The position numbers and the translations under genes were made by a program. A model generated the notes under the pieces. It was not told the DNA's origin. It ran no database searches and saw only the letters and a list, made by a program, of their open reading frames with translations. Below, in pieces: positions 38,793 through 47,026 of a stretch of 59,834 nucleotides of DNA. Source of the stretch: Parcubacteria group bacterium (lineage in GTDB: Bacteria; Patescibacteriota; Minisyncoccia; SW-4-49-11); the NCBI GenBank assembly GCA_943354045.1, contig CALRBF010000001.1, forward strand, positions 200,026 to 259,859, written 5' to 3'. Numbering within the stretch: the stretch's first letter is position 1; every line of letters starts with the position of its first letter.

Positions 38793-39692
38793 ATGAATAT
38801 TGGAATTATTGGGCTCGGGAAAATGGGACTCGCTATAGCCAAGAGAGCTATACAGCATAATCATACTGTATCTGGATTTGCACCCTCAGAGGAAACACGC
38901 AATTTAGCTAACACTTTTGGAGTCACTACCTATGAGTCAGTAGCCGATCTCATATCACATTTACCTACTCCTCGTACTATTTGGCTTATGGTCCCAGCTG
39001 GTGAAATTACTCGATCCACTATTATTACCTTATCCGAAATACTTGTCCCCGGAGACACTATAATTGATGGAGGAAATAGTTATTTTAAAGATTCCCAAAT
39101 TCAAGCCGAGTTACTCGAATCAAAATCAATCAACTTTATTGATGTCGGAACCAGTGGAGGCCTTAAAGGTGAGGAAATTGGATTCTCTCTCATGATAGGA
39201 GGAGATAAAACTCTAATAAAATCCTATAATCCACTCTGGGAAGCTCTTGCAGCTCCTGATGCCTATGCCTATATGGGAGCATCTGGTTCCGGTCATTTTG
39301 TAAAAATGGTGCATAATGGAATTGAATATGGAATTATGCAGGCCATGGCTGAAGGATTTGAACTCGTAAAAGAAGGTCCCTATTCTAATCTCAATATGCA
39401 AGAAGTATCTAAAGTTTGGAAAAATGGTTCTATTATTCGCTCATTCTTGATGGACTTAGCCTATGATGCTTTTCAAAAAGAAGCTAATCTTGATTCTATT
39501 ATCGATTATGTGGATGATAATGGTATGGGAAGATGGACAGTTAATACTGCTATAGAACATGCCGTACCACTACCCGTAATTACCGATGCCGTATATGCTC
39601 GCTTCCGCTCTCGACAACAAGAATCCTTTGCGGGTAAAACTCTCGCTGCCCTCCGCAATGAATTTGGTGGGCATGAAGTAAAAAAGAAATAA
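38793..39692 (+). CDS. gnd: 6-phosphogluconate dehydrogenase (short, GndA-like)
   Basis: IGIIGLGKMGLAIAKR, DGGNSYFKDS, GTSGGLKGEEIGFSLMIGG, FVKMVHNGIEYG. Confidence 0.93.
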   Translation: MNIGIIGLGKMGLAIAKRAIQHNHTVSGFAPSEETRNLANTFGVTTYESVADLISHLPTPRTIWLMVPAGEITRSTIITLSEILVPGDTIIDGGNSYFKDSQIQAELLESKSINFIDVGTSGGLKGEEIGFSLMIGGDKTLIKSYNPLWEALAAPDAYAYMGASGSGHFVKMVHNGIEYGIMQAMAEGFELVKEGPYSNLNMQEVSKVWKNGSIIRSFLMDLAYDAFQKEANLDSIIDYVDDNGMGRWTVNTAIEHAVPLPVITDAVYARFRSRQQESFAGKTLAALRNEFGGHEVKKK

Positions 39693-39694
39693 AT

Positions 39695-40237
39695 TTATTT
39701 ACTATAATCTTTTAGCAAAGTATTATACTTTTTATTCTGATCCGCAATATCTTTTCTTTGCTCTTCATTTACCGGAAAGCTAAAACATTTTTCCTCATAA
39801 CTATCCTTGGATTTACATTCTTCACTCACCTCAGTATAAAAAGCATTACTGATTTCAGATTGACTCATAGCTTCAATATCTATCGCGATAATTTGTATTG
39901 ATTGTCCAAAAACTTGAGATTTCACGAGAATATATTGAGTGTTTTTATCTTTTTTACCCAGTATATATTCAGCCTTGTCACAAGGTTTATCTGTAGTACA
40001 TTCTCGCAATGTCAATTCTTTTTCTCCTGATTTGAATATACATTTCGCTCCTATCGCTTCGGTTTCACTACAACCTTCAGCACTAAGACTATGTTTAATA
40101 ATCTCAGTTTTAGGACTAAAAATAGCAAATATAGTAGTGACAATTATTACTAATACAATTGCAATACCATTGCGTATCCAACGTTTATTGGAGGCTTTGG
40201 GTGTTTCTGTAGGAGATAGATTTATTCTATCGGACAT
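39695..40237 (-). CDS. Hypothetical membrane-anchored protein
   Basis: Single N-terminal TM, ORF of 180 aa. Confidence 0.7.
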   Translation of the reverse strand: MSDRINLSPTETPKASNKRWIRNGIAIVLVIIVTTIFAIFSPKTEIIKHSLSAEGCSETEAIGAKCIFKSGEKELTLRECTTDKPCDKAEYILGKKDKNTQYILVKSQVFGQSIQIIAIDIEAMSQSEISNAFYTEVSEECKSKDSYEEKCFSFPVNEEQRKDIADQNKKYNTLLKDYSK

Positions 40238-40509
40238 ACTTTTGGATTATTATCTACTTCATTTTGAGGTGATTTACCATACGTTTTCTGAAGATATTCC
40301 ACAATAGCATCAGATTCATACATCATAATACCTTTAGATTGATCCACTAGAAACGGAACTTGAGGCTGTCCTCCTAATTTCAACATAATTTCTCTTTGCT
40401 GAGATCCTGTATGTGAAATTCTACATATATAATCAAGCTCTAATTCATTGAGCACAACTCTAACTTTACGACAAAAGTGACAATCTTCTCTTTGATATAA
40501 TTCCAACAT
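40222..40509 (-). CDS. Glutaredoxin/GST N-terminal-like protein
   Basis: MLELYQREDCHFCRKVRVVL...GQPQVPFLVDQSKGIMMYESDAIVEYL. Confidence 0.85.
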   Translation of the reverse strand: MLELYQREDCHFCRKVRVVLNELELDYICRISHTGSQQREIMLKLGGQPQVPFLVDQSKGIMMYESDAIVEYLQKTYGKSPQNEVDNNPKVCPIE

Positions 40510-40552
40510 AGCGATAATATTAATTATTACTTCTTTTATTATAGCATAAAGT

Positions 40553-40581
40553 AAAAAACCACCCAGTAAGCTAGGTGGTTT
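40553..40581 (-). terminator. Intrinsic terminator of small gene 40599-40865
   Basis: AAACCACCTAGCTTACTGGGTGGTTTTTT on minus strand. Confidence 0.85.
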
Positions 40582-40598
40582 AATTAAGATTGCGATGA

Positions 40599-40865
40599 TT
40601 AGCGAGTATTGCCGAAGCCTTCACCTGGCTGCCACCGCTTTGGAGTAGCAGATTTTTTATGAGTTGTGTTAACATTATCAACCAATCCCAACTCCATCTC
40701 TGCAAGCCTAATTATAGCGCCAACATCTAGAGGAGTAATAGCAACCTCTTCTAGAGGAAAAATTGGTTCAATTATTCTAGCTCCAGAAGAGGTTGGAACT
40801 ATTCTCCAACGCGAGCGAGAACAAACCTGTACGGGACGAGTTGGGCGAGAAATGAGCTTTGTCAT
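40599..40865 (-). CDS. Small orphan protein (about 88 aa)
   Basis: Promoter TTGACA (40915-40920)-17 bp-TATATA (40892-40897); ORF MTKLISRPTRPVQV...; own terminator. Confidence 0.65.
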   Translation of the reverse strand: MTKLISRPTRPVQVCSRSRWRIVPTSSGARIIEPIFPLEEVAITPLDVGAIIRLAEMELGLVDNVNTTHKKSATPKRWQPGEGFGNTR

Positions 40866-41003
40866 CTTTATAAGAACAACTATGAATATATTATATATCA
40901 TATCTAGACATATTTGTCAATAGCTGACTACAAAATAATTATTATTGAATAAGATGCCATTCTTTGATATACTACACAGTAATTAGTATACTATATCTCA
41001 TCT

Positions 41004-43367
41004 ATGGCAATTCCCTCCAAATACGAAATTACCGAACGTGAAGCCTATTGGCGTGAATTTTGGGCACAGCACAATATTTATGCTTTTGATGAGAATTCAG
41101 ATAAGCCTATTTTCTCAGTAGACACTCCCCCACCTTATGTCTCGGCTGATCACTTACATCCAGGACATATAATGAGTTATTCTCAAGCTGAATTTGTCGT
41201 ACGCTTCAAGAGAATGCAAGGCTATAATGTATTTTATCCGATGGGATTCGATGATAATGGACTGCCCACCGAGCGCCATGTGGAGAAAAAATATAAAATC
41301 AAGAATAAAGATGCCATTAGTCGCTCTGAATTTGTAAAATTATGTCTAGAGGAAACCCAAAAAGGGATAGAGACATATCGCAATCTCTGGTCATTGCTTG
41401 GAATTTCTGTCGATTGGTCTAAAACTTATTCATCTATAAATCCGCATTCTCAGAAAATTGCTCAATGGTCATTTATTGACCTGTATCGTAAAGGATTCCT
41501 ATCTCAAAGAGAAGAACCTATTATGTGGGATATTAGCTTTCAGTCGGCTCTGGCGCAAACCGATTTAGAAGACTCAGAGCAAGACTCTCATCTCAATGAT
41601 ATTATATTTAAATCCGAGAATACAGCAGAAGACCTTATTATTGCGACCACCCGGCCCGAACTTATCCCCGCAGCAGTAGCTTTATTCTTTCACCCTGAGG
41701 ATAAGCGTTATCAGCATCTGATTGAGACAAAAGCTATTACTCCTATTTCAGGACATAGTATCCCTATACTCACCGATGAGACAGTAGACCGAGAATTTGG
41801 AACAGGACTTATGATGGTATGTACATGGGGAGATAGCGAAGATATTGCCAAATGGAAAAAATATAAACTAGAAACTCGCCTTATATTCAATGAGCGAGGA
41901 ATTCTTGGTGAGCTTGCAGGAGCCTATGCAGGAACTCATATCAGCAAACTTCGCAATAGCATATTAGAGGATCTGAAAGCACAAAATCTTCTTATCAAAC
42001 AAACCCCTATCACACATACTATACAAGTATCTGAAAGATCAGGAACTCCTATTGAATTCATTATCACCAAACAATGGTTTATCAATGTTGTCGAACATAA
42101 AGAGGCATTATTAGAACAAGGTCGCAAACTCAATTGGAATCCAAAGCGAATGTTTTCTATTTACTCAGATTGGGTAAGCTCACTCAAATGGGATTGGTGT
42201 ATATCCCGTCAACGCTATTATGGAGTACCTATTCCTGTCTGGTATCATCGTGAAACTGGAGAAATCATACTTCCTCAAGAAGATGAGTTACCAGTAGACC
42301 CCACCGAATATACTCCACGCGGATATAAAGCTGAGGACTTAATAGCAGAACAAGATGTGCTGGATACTTGGATGACATCTTCTATGTCACCAGAAATCGG
42401 AGCTAAGCTTGTGGAGAACCCAGATATTGCCGCTAAACTTTTCCCATCTAGCCTGCGGCCACAAGCCTTTGAGATAATCAGAACATGGTTATTCTATACA
42501 GTCACCAAAGCCTATTTTCATCATAATACCCTCCCCTTCACTGATGTGATGATATCAGGTCATGGACTCGATACCCAAGGACGCAAAATCTCTAAGAGAT
42601 TAGGGAATTTCACCCCACCTGAGACTACAATCGCCACCTATGGGGCTGATGCTATGAGATATTGGGCCACAGGAACCACTCTTGGTGAGAATATTCGCTA
42701 TAATGAAGAGGAAATCAAAAAAGGGAAAAAGACTGTTAACAAATTATTCAATGTTGGTAAATTTGCCGAGATGCATTTAGTTAATTTCACCTTACCCGAC
42801 ACAGCCTCAGAATTAGAGCTCATAGACAAATGGATATTATCCGAGCTCAATCAAACGATTGAAATTGCTACTCATAGTTTTGAGCAATATGAATATTATA
42901 AAGCTCGAACCGCAATAGACCAATTATTCTGGAATAAATTCACTGATTATTATCTTGAGCTGATCAAATATCGACTATATGATGAGTCTCCTGAAGGGCA
43001 AAATTCACGAAAAGCGGCTCAATATACTCTCTACATTTATATTGAGAGCCTACTCAAATTATATGCTCCTATTTTGCCATTTATTACCGAAGAGCTATAT
43101 CAGGGATTATATTCTGATACTGAATCAAAGAGTATACATAATTCAACTTGGCCAAAAACCAACACAAATTGGCAATTATCCGAAGAAGAGAATAACTTGA
43201 TGACAGATATATTAGCCGTGGTAGAAGCCGTGAGAGCCTACAAGTCACAGAACAGCATATCACTCGGTAAAGAAATTGAAAGTTTCAACTACACCTCCAC
43301 TCAAGATATTAGCCCATACGAAGTATTCCTCACAAAAGCCCTCCGAGTAGGTAAATTCATAAAATAA
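41004..43367 (+). CDS. valS: Valyl-tRNA synthetase
   Basis: PPPYVSADHLHPGHIMSYSQ, TTRPELIPAAVALFFHPEDKRY, GRKISKRLGN. Confidence 0.93.
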   Translation: MAIPSKYEITEREAYWREFWAQHNIYAFDENSDKPIFSVDTPPPYVSADHLHPGHIMSYSQAEFVVRFKRMQGYNVFYPMGFDDNGLPTERHVEKKYKIKNKDAISRSEFVKLCLEETQKGIETYRNLWSLLGISVDWSKTYSSINPHSQKIAQWSFIDLYRKGFLSQREEPIMWDISFQSALAQTDLEDSEQDSHLNDIIFKSENTAEDLIIATTRPELIPAAVALFFHPEDKRYQHLIETKAITPISGHSIPILTDETVDREFGTGLMMVCTWGDSEDIAKWKKYKLETRLIFNERGILGELAGAYAGTHISKLRNSILEDLKAQNLLIKQTPITHTIQVSERSGTPIEFIITKQWFINVVEHKEALLEQGRKLNWNPKRMFSIYSDWVSSLKWDWCISRQRYYGVPIPVWYHRETGEIILPQEDELPVDPTEYTPRGYKAEDLIAEQDVLDTWMTSSMSPEIGAKLVENPDIAAKLFPSSLRPQAFEIIRTWLFYTVTKAYFHHNTLPFTDVMISGHGLDTQGRKISKRLGNFTPPETTIATYGADAMRYWATGTTLGENIRYNEEEIKKGKKTVNKLFNVGKFAEMHLVNFTLPDTASELELIDKWILSELNQTIEIATHSFEQYEYYKARTAIDQLFWNKFTDYYLELIKYRLYDESPEGQNSRKAAQYTLYIYIESLLKLYAPILPFITEELYQGLYSDTESKSIHNSTWPKTNTNWQLSEEENNLMTDILAVVEAVRAYKSQNSISLGKEIESFNYTSTQDISPYEVFLTKALRVGKFIK

Positions 43368-43373
43368 AAATTA

Positions 43374-43404
43374 CGTAGGGGCGACCTTTCAAGTCGCCCC
43401 TACG
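43374..43404. repeat. Dispersed hairpin repeat, copy 1
   Basis: CGTAGGGGCGAC-CTTTCAA-GTCGCCCCTACG, 12-bp perfect inverted repeat. Confidence 0.85.
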
Positions 43405-43459
43405 ATTAGAAAAAGAAAAGTACCGTTCCTGTGAAACGGTATTTTGAGTTAAAGATGAA

Positions 43460-43530
43460 TCGGGATGAGTGGATTCGAACCACCGGCCCCCTGCCGAAGC
43501 AAGTGCGCTACCAAGCTGCGCTACATCCCG
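43460..43530 (-). tRNA. tRNA-Pro-like gene with aberrant anticodon arm
   Basis: CGGGATG TA GCGC-AGCTTGGTA-GCGC A CTTGC-TTCG-GCAGG GGGCC GGTGG-TTCGAAT-CCACT CATCCCG A; 71 nt, AC stem closes on UUCG tetraloop. Confidence 0.75.
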
Positions 43531-43536
43531 ATCAAA

Positions 43537-43612
43537 CGCGGAGAGGTGGACTCGAACCCCCAATAATGAGATCAGACTTGATCACATTCCCTTACCATTC
43601 AGGCACCTCCGC
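43537..43612 (-). tRNA. tRNA-like gene with extended anticodon arm, isotype unclear
   Basis: GCGGAGG TG CCT-GAATGGTA-AGG ... ATGTGATC-AAGTCT-GATCTCAT ... GGGGG-TTCGAGT-CCACC TCTCCGC G; D-arm, T-loop and acceptor present. Confidence 0.65.
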
Positions 43613-43693
43613 ATGGATATCTGACTAAAGCGTCAGAAGCCGTATATGATTATACCTATTTTACAAAATTTGTCAATAGGAATTGTATAAAAT

Positions 43694-43720
43694 AAAAATC
43701 CCCCTGCCGAAACAGGGGGT
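43694..43720 (-). terminator. Intrinsic terminator of small gene 43739-44050
   Basis: ACCCCCTGTTTCGGCAGGGGGATTTTT on minus strand. Confidence 0.85.
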
Positions 43721-43738
43721 GAGAGAGGATTTGCCCAA

Positions 43739-44050
43739 TTAGAAAACTATCATGCCTCTACGTACTTGACTCAACTCCTCCTCCCCAAGACGTGTCACTG
43801 ATAGTAAAACAACCTGAGAACGAAGATGATTTGGTACTTTGATCGAGTGTTCACAGAAAGAGAGAGCCTCTTGGATTTCTTGCTCCCTTTCACGAACAAT
43901 ACTAAGGATTTGTACCAGTTTTCTAAGTTTTTTTGAAGAGTAAGAAGAAAAAGGGCCCTTGAGATATCCCATGGCATCTTCTTGGGCATGTGAAATGACT
44001 CTCATCCACACAGAGGGTAGAAGGGATATCTTCGAAGTAAAAAGTCCCAT
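43739..44050 (-). CDS. Small orphan protein (103 aa)
   Basis: Promoter TTGATA (44099-44104)-17 bp-TATATA (44076-44081); MGLFTSKISLLPSVWMRV...; own terminator. Confidence 0.7.
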   Translation of the reverse strand: MGLFTSKISLLPSVWMRVISHAQEDAMGYLKGPFSSYSSKKLRKLVQILSIVREREQEIQEALSFCEHSIKVPNHLRSQVVLLSVTRLGEEELSQVRRGMIVF

Positions 44051-44092
44051 GACTGGGTTGCGAATGTACCCACTATATATAGCATAAAATAT

Positions 44093-44857
44093 CTATTTTA
44101 TCAATAGTAGCTGACTCCTTATATACCCCAAATACACTATTCCCCCTATTACCAGATACCAATATCCAAGCCATCCTGCTATAGCAATCCAGAATACCAG
44201 ACTCCATATACCAGACAAACTTAGCCAATAGGCAATATTATTATCCAGACTTTTGCGTTTTGGGAATAATAAATAAAATCCCCAAAAAGCTAATAAACTT
44301 GTCACCATCCATCCAAAGAAATTCATCCAAGGTACATTATAATACCATCCCCCATTCTCCCATATCCAGAACCCGAGAGCAGTAGCCCCAGGATCAAGAA
44401 CTAGATCAAAAGCTGTCATCAATACTGCTCCTAATATACTTTTTACCCATATTCCCTTTAACCCCAATCTCTCTCCTAATACAAAACTCAAAAAGAATAT
44501 CGGCACCCAAGACAAACTAACCGTCCATGGTACCAATCCAAAGAATTTAATATTTCCCAGGAATTCCCCATATACAAAATTACTATATGGCCATCCTGTC
44601 GCGATAGCAAATGATTCTATCAAGATTGGGTATGAGAATATAATCACAATCTTCCACCACGATTTTCTCCAGTCCAGCCAAAGCCATAATCCATATATTA
44701 GAGGTATAGCGAGTAATATATTGGTAAGCTGTGAAATCGCTTGAAATATCACAAAATCAAAAGGTAAAGCCTCGGGATTAATACTAAAATACACCACAAA
44801 AAACCCGCTCAAAACCAAAATAATAGATGGTACAATTACTAATAATCTCTTTTGCAT
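44093..44857 (-). CDS. Carotenoid biosynthesis protein, CruF/DUF422 family
   Basis: Polytopic; VLMTAFDLVLDPGATALGFWIWENGGWYYNVPWMNFFGWMVTSLLAF. Confidence 0.85.
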   Translation of the reverse strand: MQKRLLVIVPSIILVLSGFFVVYFSINPEALPFDFVIFQAISQLTNILLAIPLIYGLWLWLDWRKSWWKIVIIFSYPILIESFAIATGWPYSNFVYGEFLGNIKFFGLVPWTVSLSWVPIFFLSFVLGERLGLKGIWVKSILGAVLMTAFDLVLDPGATALGFWIWENGGWYYNVPWMNFFGWMVTSLLAFWGFYLLFPKRKSLDNNIAYWLSLSGIWSLVFWIAIAGWLGYWYLVIGGIVYLGYIRSQLLLIK

Positions 44858-44891
44858 ATGATATACTATATAGTATAGTATATTATATCAT

Positions 44892-45731
44892 ATGAGTATT
44901 GCTAAATTATTGCGCATATCCCGACCCCGTTTTTGGATATATCTCCTCGGGCCCTATCTTATTGGGAGTATACTTGCTTTTGAGCCTACTCAGCTTATAT
45001 TACAATGGCAATTTTGGCTTGGATTTGTATATTTTACTTTTCCTGCCAATCTCCTGATATATGGAGTGAATGATATTTTTGATTATGAGACTGACAAATT
45101 AAATCCCAAAAAAGTAAAATATGAAACTCTCGTCACTCCAAAAGAGCGAATAAGACTTTGGTTATTTATTCTCGCTACTAATACTCCCTTTATACTAGCT
45201 CTGTATCTGATAAATCCCGTCACTAGTATGGGAATATTAGGCTTTTTATTCCTTGGCATACAATATTCCGCCCTACCTATTCGTGCTAAGTCTCGACCAT
45301 TCCTGGACTCCCTATTCAATATATTATATATATTCCCGGGTATTATTGGATATAGTTTATTTAGTCTATCCCTTAATTTGGATTATAGGCTTCTCATCAG
45401 TGCTGGACTATGGACAATGGCTATGCACACTTATTCCGCCATACCAGATATTAAGGCTGACAGGGCGAGTCATACCCCCACTATTGCAACTGTACTGGGA
45501 GCTAAGTTGACCTTGGTGTATTGTTTTATTTGTTATACTTTGGCTGGAATTTTGTTAGCTCAATTTAGCACCGAACTTGGGATTATGATTGCTATTGTAT
45601 ATGGCTTTATGATAGGGCTTAGTTATAATCAGAATTCCGCTCGAATATTCAGATTATATACCTATTTCCCCCTGCTTAATGCTCTTATTGGCTTTATTTT
45701 ATTCTGGAGTATTGTGATTTGGTATAGGTAA
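44892..45731 (+). CDS. UbiA-family prenyltransferase (lycopene elongase-like)
   Basis: YGVNDIFDYETDKLNPKK prenyl-binding motif; AIPDIKADRASHTPTIATVLG second Asp motif. Confidence 0.85.
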   Translation: MSIAKLLRISRPRFWIYLLGPYLIGSILAFEPTQLILQWQFWLGFVYFTFPANLLIYGVNDIFDYETDKLNPKKVKYETLVTPKERIRLWLFILATNTPFILALYLINPVTSMGILGFLFLGIQYSALPIRAKSRPFLDSLFNILYIFPGIIGYSLFSLSLNLDYRLLISAGLWTMAMHTYSAIPDIKADRASHTPTIATVLGAKLTLVYCFICYTLAGILLAQFSTELGIMIAIVYGFMIGLSYNQNSARIFRLYTYFPLLNALIGFILFWSIVIWYR

Positions 45732-45744
45732 AGTATACCATCCC

Positions 45745-45773
45745 TTGACAAATTTTAAGAAATGTGGTATATT
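45745..45773 (+). promoter_or_regulatory. Consensus sigma70-like promoter
   Basis: TTGACA 45745-45750, 17-bp spacer, TATATT 45768-45773. Confidence 0.8.
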
Positions 45774-45801
45774 TTTTTCCGAACTTCCACCGGAGAAATC
45801 C

Positions 45802-46062
45802 ATGTGCATCCAAAATCACTATAGGGTGTTACTTTGTAGACACGAGAATGATGAATATTGGGCGTTAATAACCAACCCAAGACACGATTTTGAAAGCCAA
45901 TCAATGAATGTTATTCTTTTGAATGCTGCGAACGATTATGTAGAGTATAAAAACTGTGGTGTTGTTTACAGAATGATACGATATGAGGATTTAGAAAAAT
46001 ATGGCATTAACAAATCACACGTTAAACCCGAACATACGTTGAAGCCTGAAAGCCTAATGTAG
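45802..46062 (+). CDS. Small orphan protein (about 86 aa)
   Basis: GGAG Shine-Dalgarno before ATG 45802; ORF-track start at 45745 is a TTG that is actually the -35 box. Confidence 0.75.
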   Translation: MCIQNHYRVLLCRHENDEYWALITNPRHDFESQSMNVILLNAANDYVEYKNCGVVYRMIRYEDLEKYGINKSHVKPEHTLKPESLM

Positions 46063-46080
46063 TCGACTAATGGGAATATC

Positions 46081-46111
46081 AAAAAACCTCCACTGCTTGC
46101 AGTGGAGGTTT
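46081..46111 (+). terminator. Intrinsic terminator
   Basis: AACCTCCACTGCTTGCAGTGGAGGTTT. Confidence 0.85.
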
Positions 46112-46222
46112 GAACTTTATATAAACCTTCCAAACTCTAAAGTGGTGCGTTTGTTCCTTGACTTTTCCCACCCCTACGATCAAATTGAAGCTTTGTATAA
46201 CCCCTCAGTGAAGCTTAATGTC

Positions 46223-46603
46223 TTATTTTAGCAATTCTATATTTATAAGATGATTATAATTCTTAAATAATTTTTGATCTAAGGTTATAAATTTGTCACA
46301 TTTTATACTTATTGAACTAGCTATTTGTACACTGTCCTCAAAGTCTTTATTATAATTTTTATAAGCTGAATTTATTATTTTTGTATCTAGGCTTATTATT
46401 TCAAAACTATTAAAAAACTCTTGGTATTCTTGTAAATTTAAATTATACTTTTCTATAAAATAATTACAAATATGTACTGATAATGCTGATATATATAAAT
46501 TTTTATAATTATCTAAAATTAATTTTCTACATATTTTATAATTATTTCTCACAAAAATCACCTCCAATAAAATATTAGTATCTATAAAAACCTTATAATC
46601 CAT
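46223..46603 (-). CDS. PIN-domain ribonuclease toxin (VapC-like)
   Basis: MDYKVFIDTNILLEVIF...DFEDSVQIASSISIKCDKFITLDQKLF. Confidence 0.85.
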   Translation of the reverse strand: MDYKVFIDTNILLEVIFVRNNYKICRKLILDNYKNLYISALSVHICNYFIEKYNLNLQEYQEFFNSFEIISLDTKIINSAYKNYNKDFEDSVQIASSISIKCDKFITLDQKLFKNYNHLINIELLK

Positions 46604-46886
46604 ATTTTTTATCTAGATGGTCTTCATATATACTCTGATAATCTAAATTTTGTGGAATTGTAGAATATATCTTAGATTGAGCTTTAATCTTATTGAGATA
46701 TGTGATAAAATTTTGCTTATTTTTTTTTGCACTATTTTTTTGAAGTCCTTGTAAAATTAAAAGTTTGATAATTTCTTTATTATCACCTATTTTATACAAT
46801 GCTTTAGCTTGTTTGATAATTTTTGATAGATCAGAGTCTATCTCAATTTGGATAATTTGTGACTTCTTGATTGCTTGATTACTCAT
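46593..46886 (-). CDS. Cognate antitoxin-like small protein
   Basis: Overlaps toxin start by 11 bp; short charged protein with ribbon-helix-helix-like N-terminal region. Confidence 0.65.
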   Translation of the reverse strand: MSNQAIKKSQIIQIEIDSDLSKIIKQAKALYKIGDNKEIIKLLILQGLQKNSAKKNKQNFITYLNKIKAQSKIYSTIPQNLDYQSIYEDHLDKKYGL

Positions 46887-46983
46887 AAGTGTATCTTTTA
46901 TATTTTTATAGTATCATATTGTCATATTTTTGAGTAGTAGTTAGGTATTTGAGATATTATATACTTTTATTTATATATAAAAC

Positions 46984-47010
46984 AGGCGACTGAAAGGTCA
47001 CCCCTATGAT
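46984..47010. repeat. Dispersed hairpin repeat, degenerate copy 2
   Basis: AGGCGACTGAAAGGTCACCCCTATGAT. Confidence 0.7.
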
Positions 47011-47026
47011 CAAAATTAAACGTTAT

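Noticed and set aside
43537-43612. Selenocysteine or pyrrolysine tRNA explanation for the odd tRNA
   Set aside because: No UCA or CUA anticodon, no long variable arm and no reduced D-loop; geometry fits neither class.
43357-43628. ORFs 43357-43563(-) and 43431-43628(+)
   Set aside because: They run across the two tRNA-like genes; typical spurious tRNA-derived ORFs.
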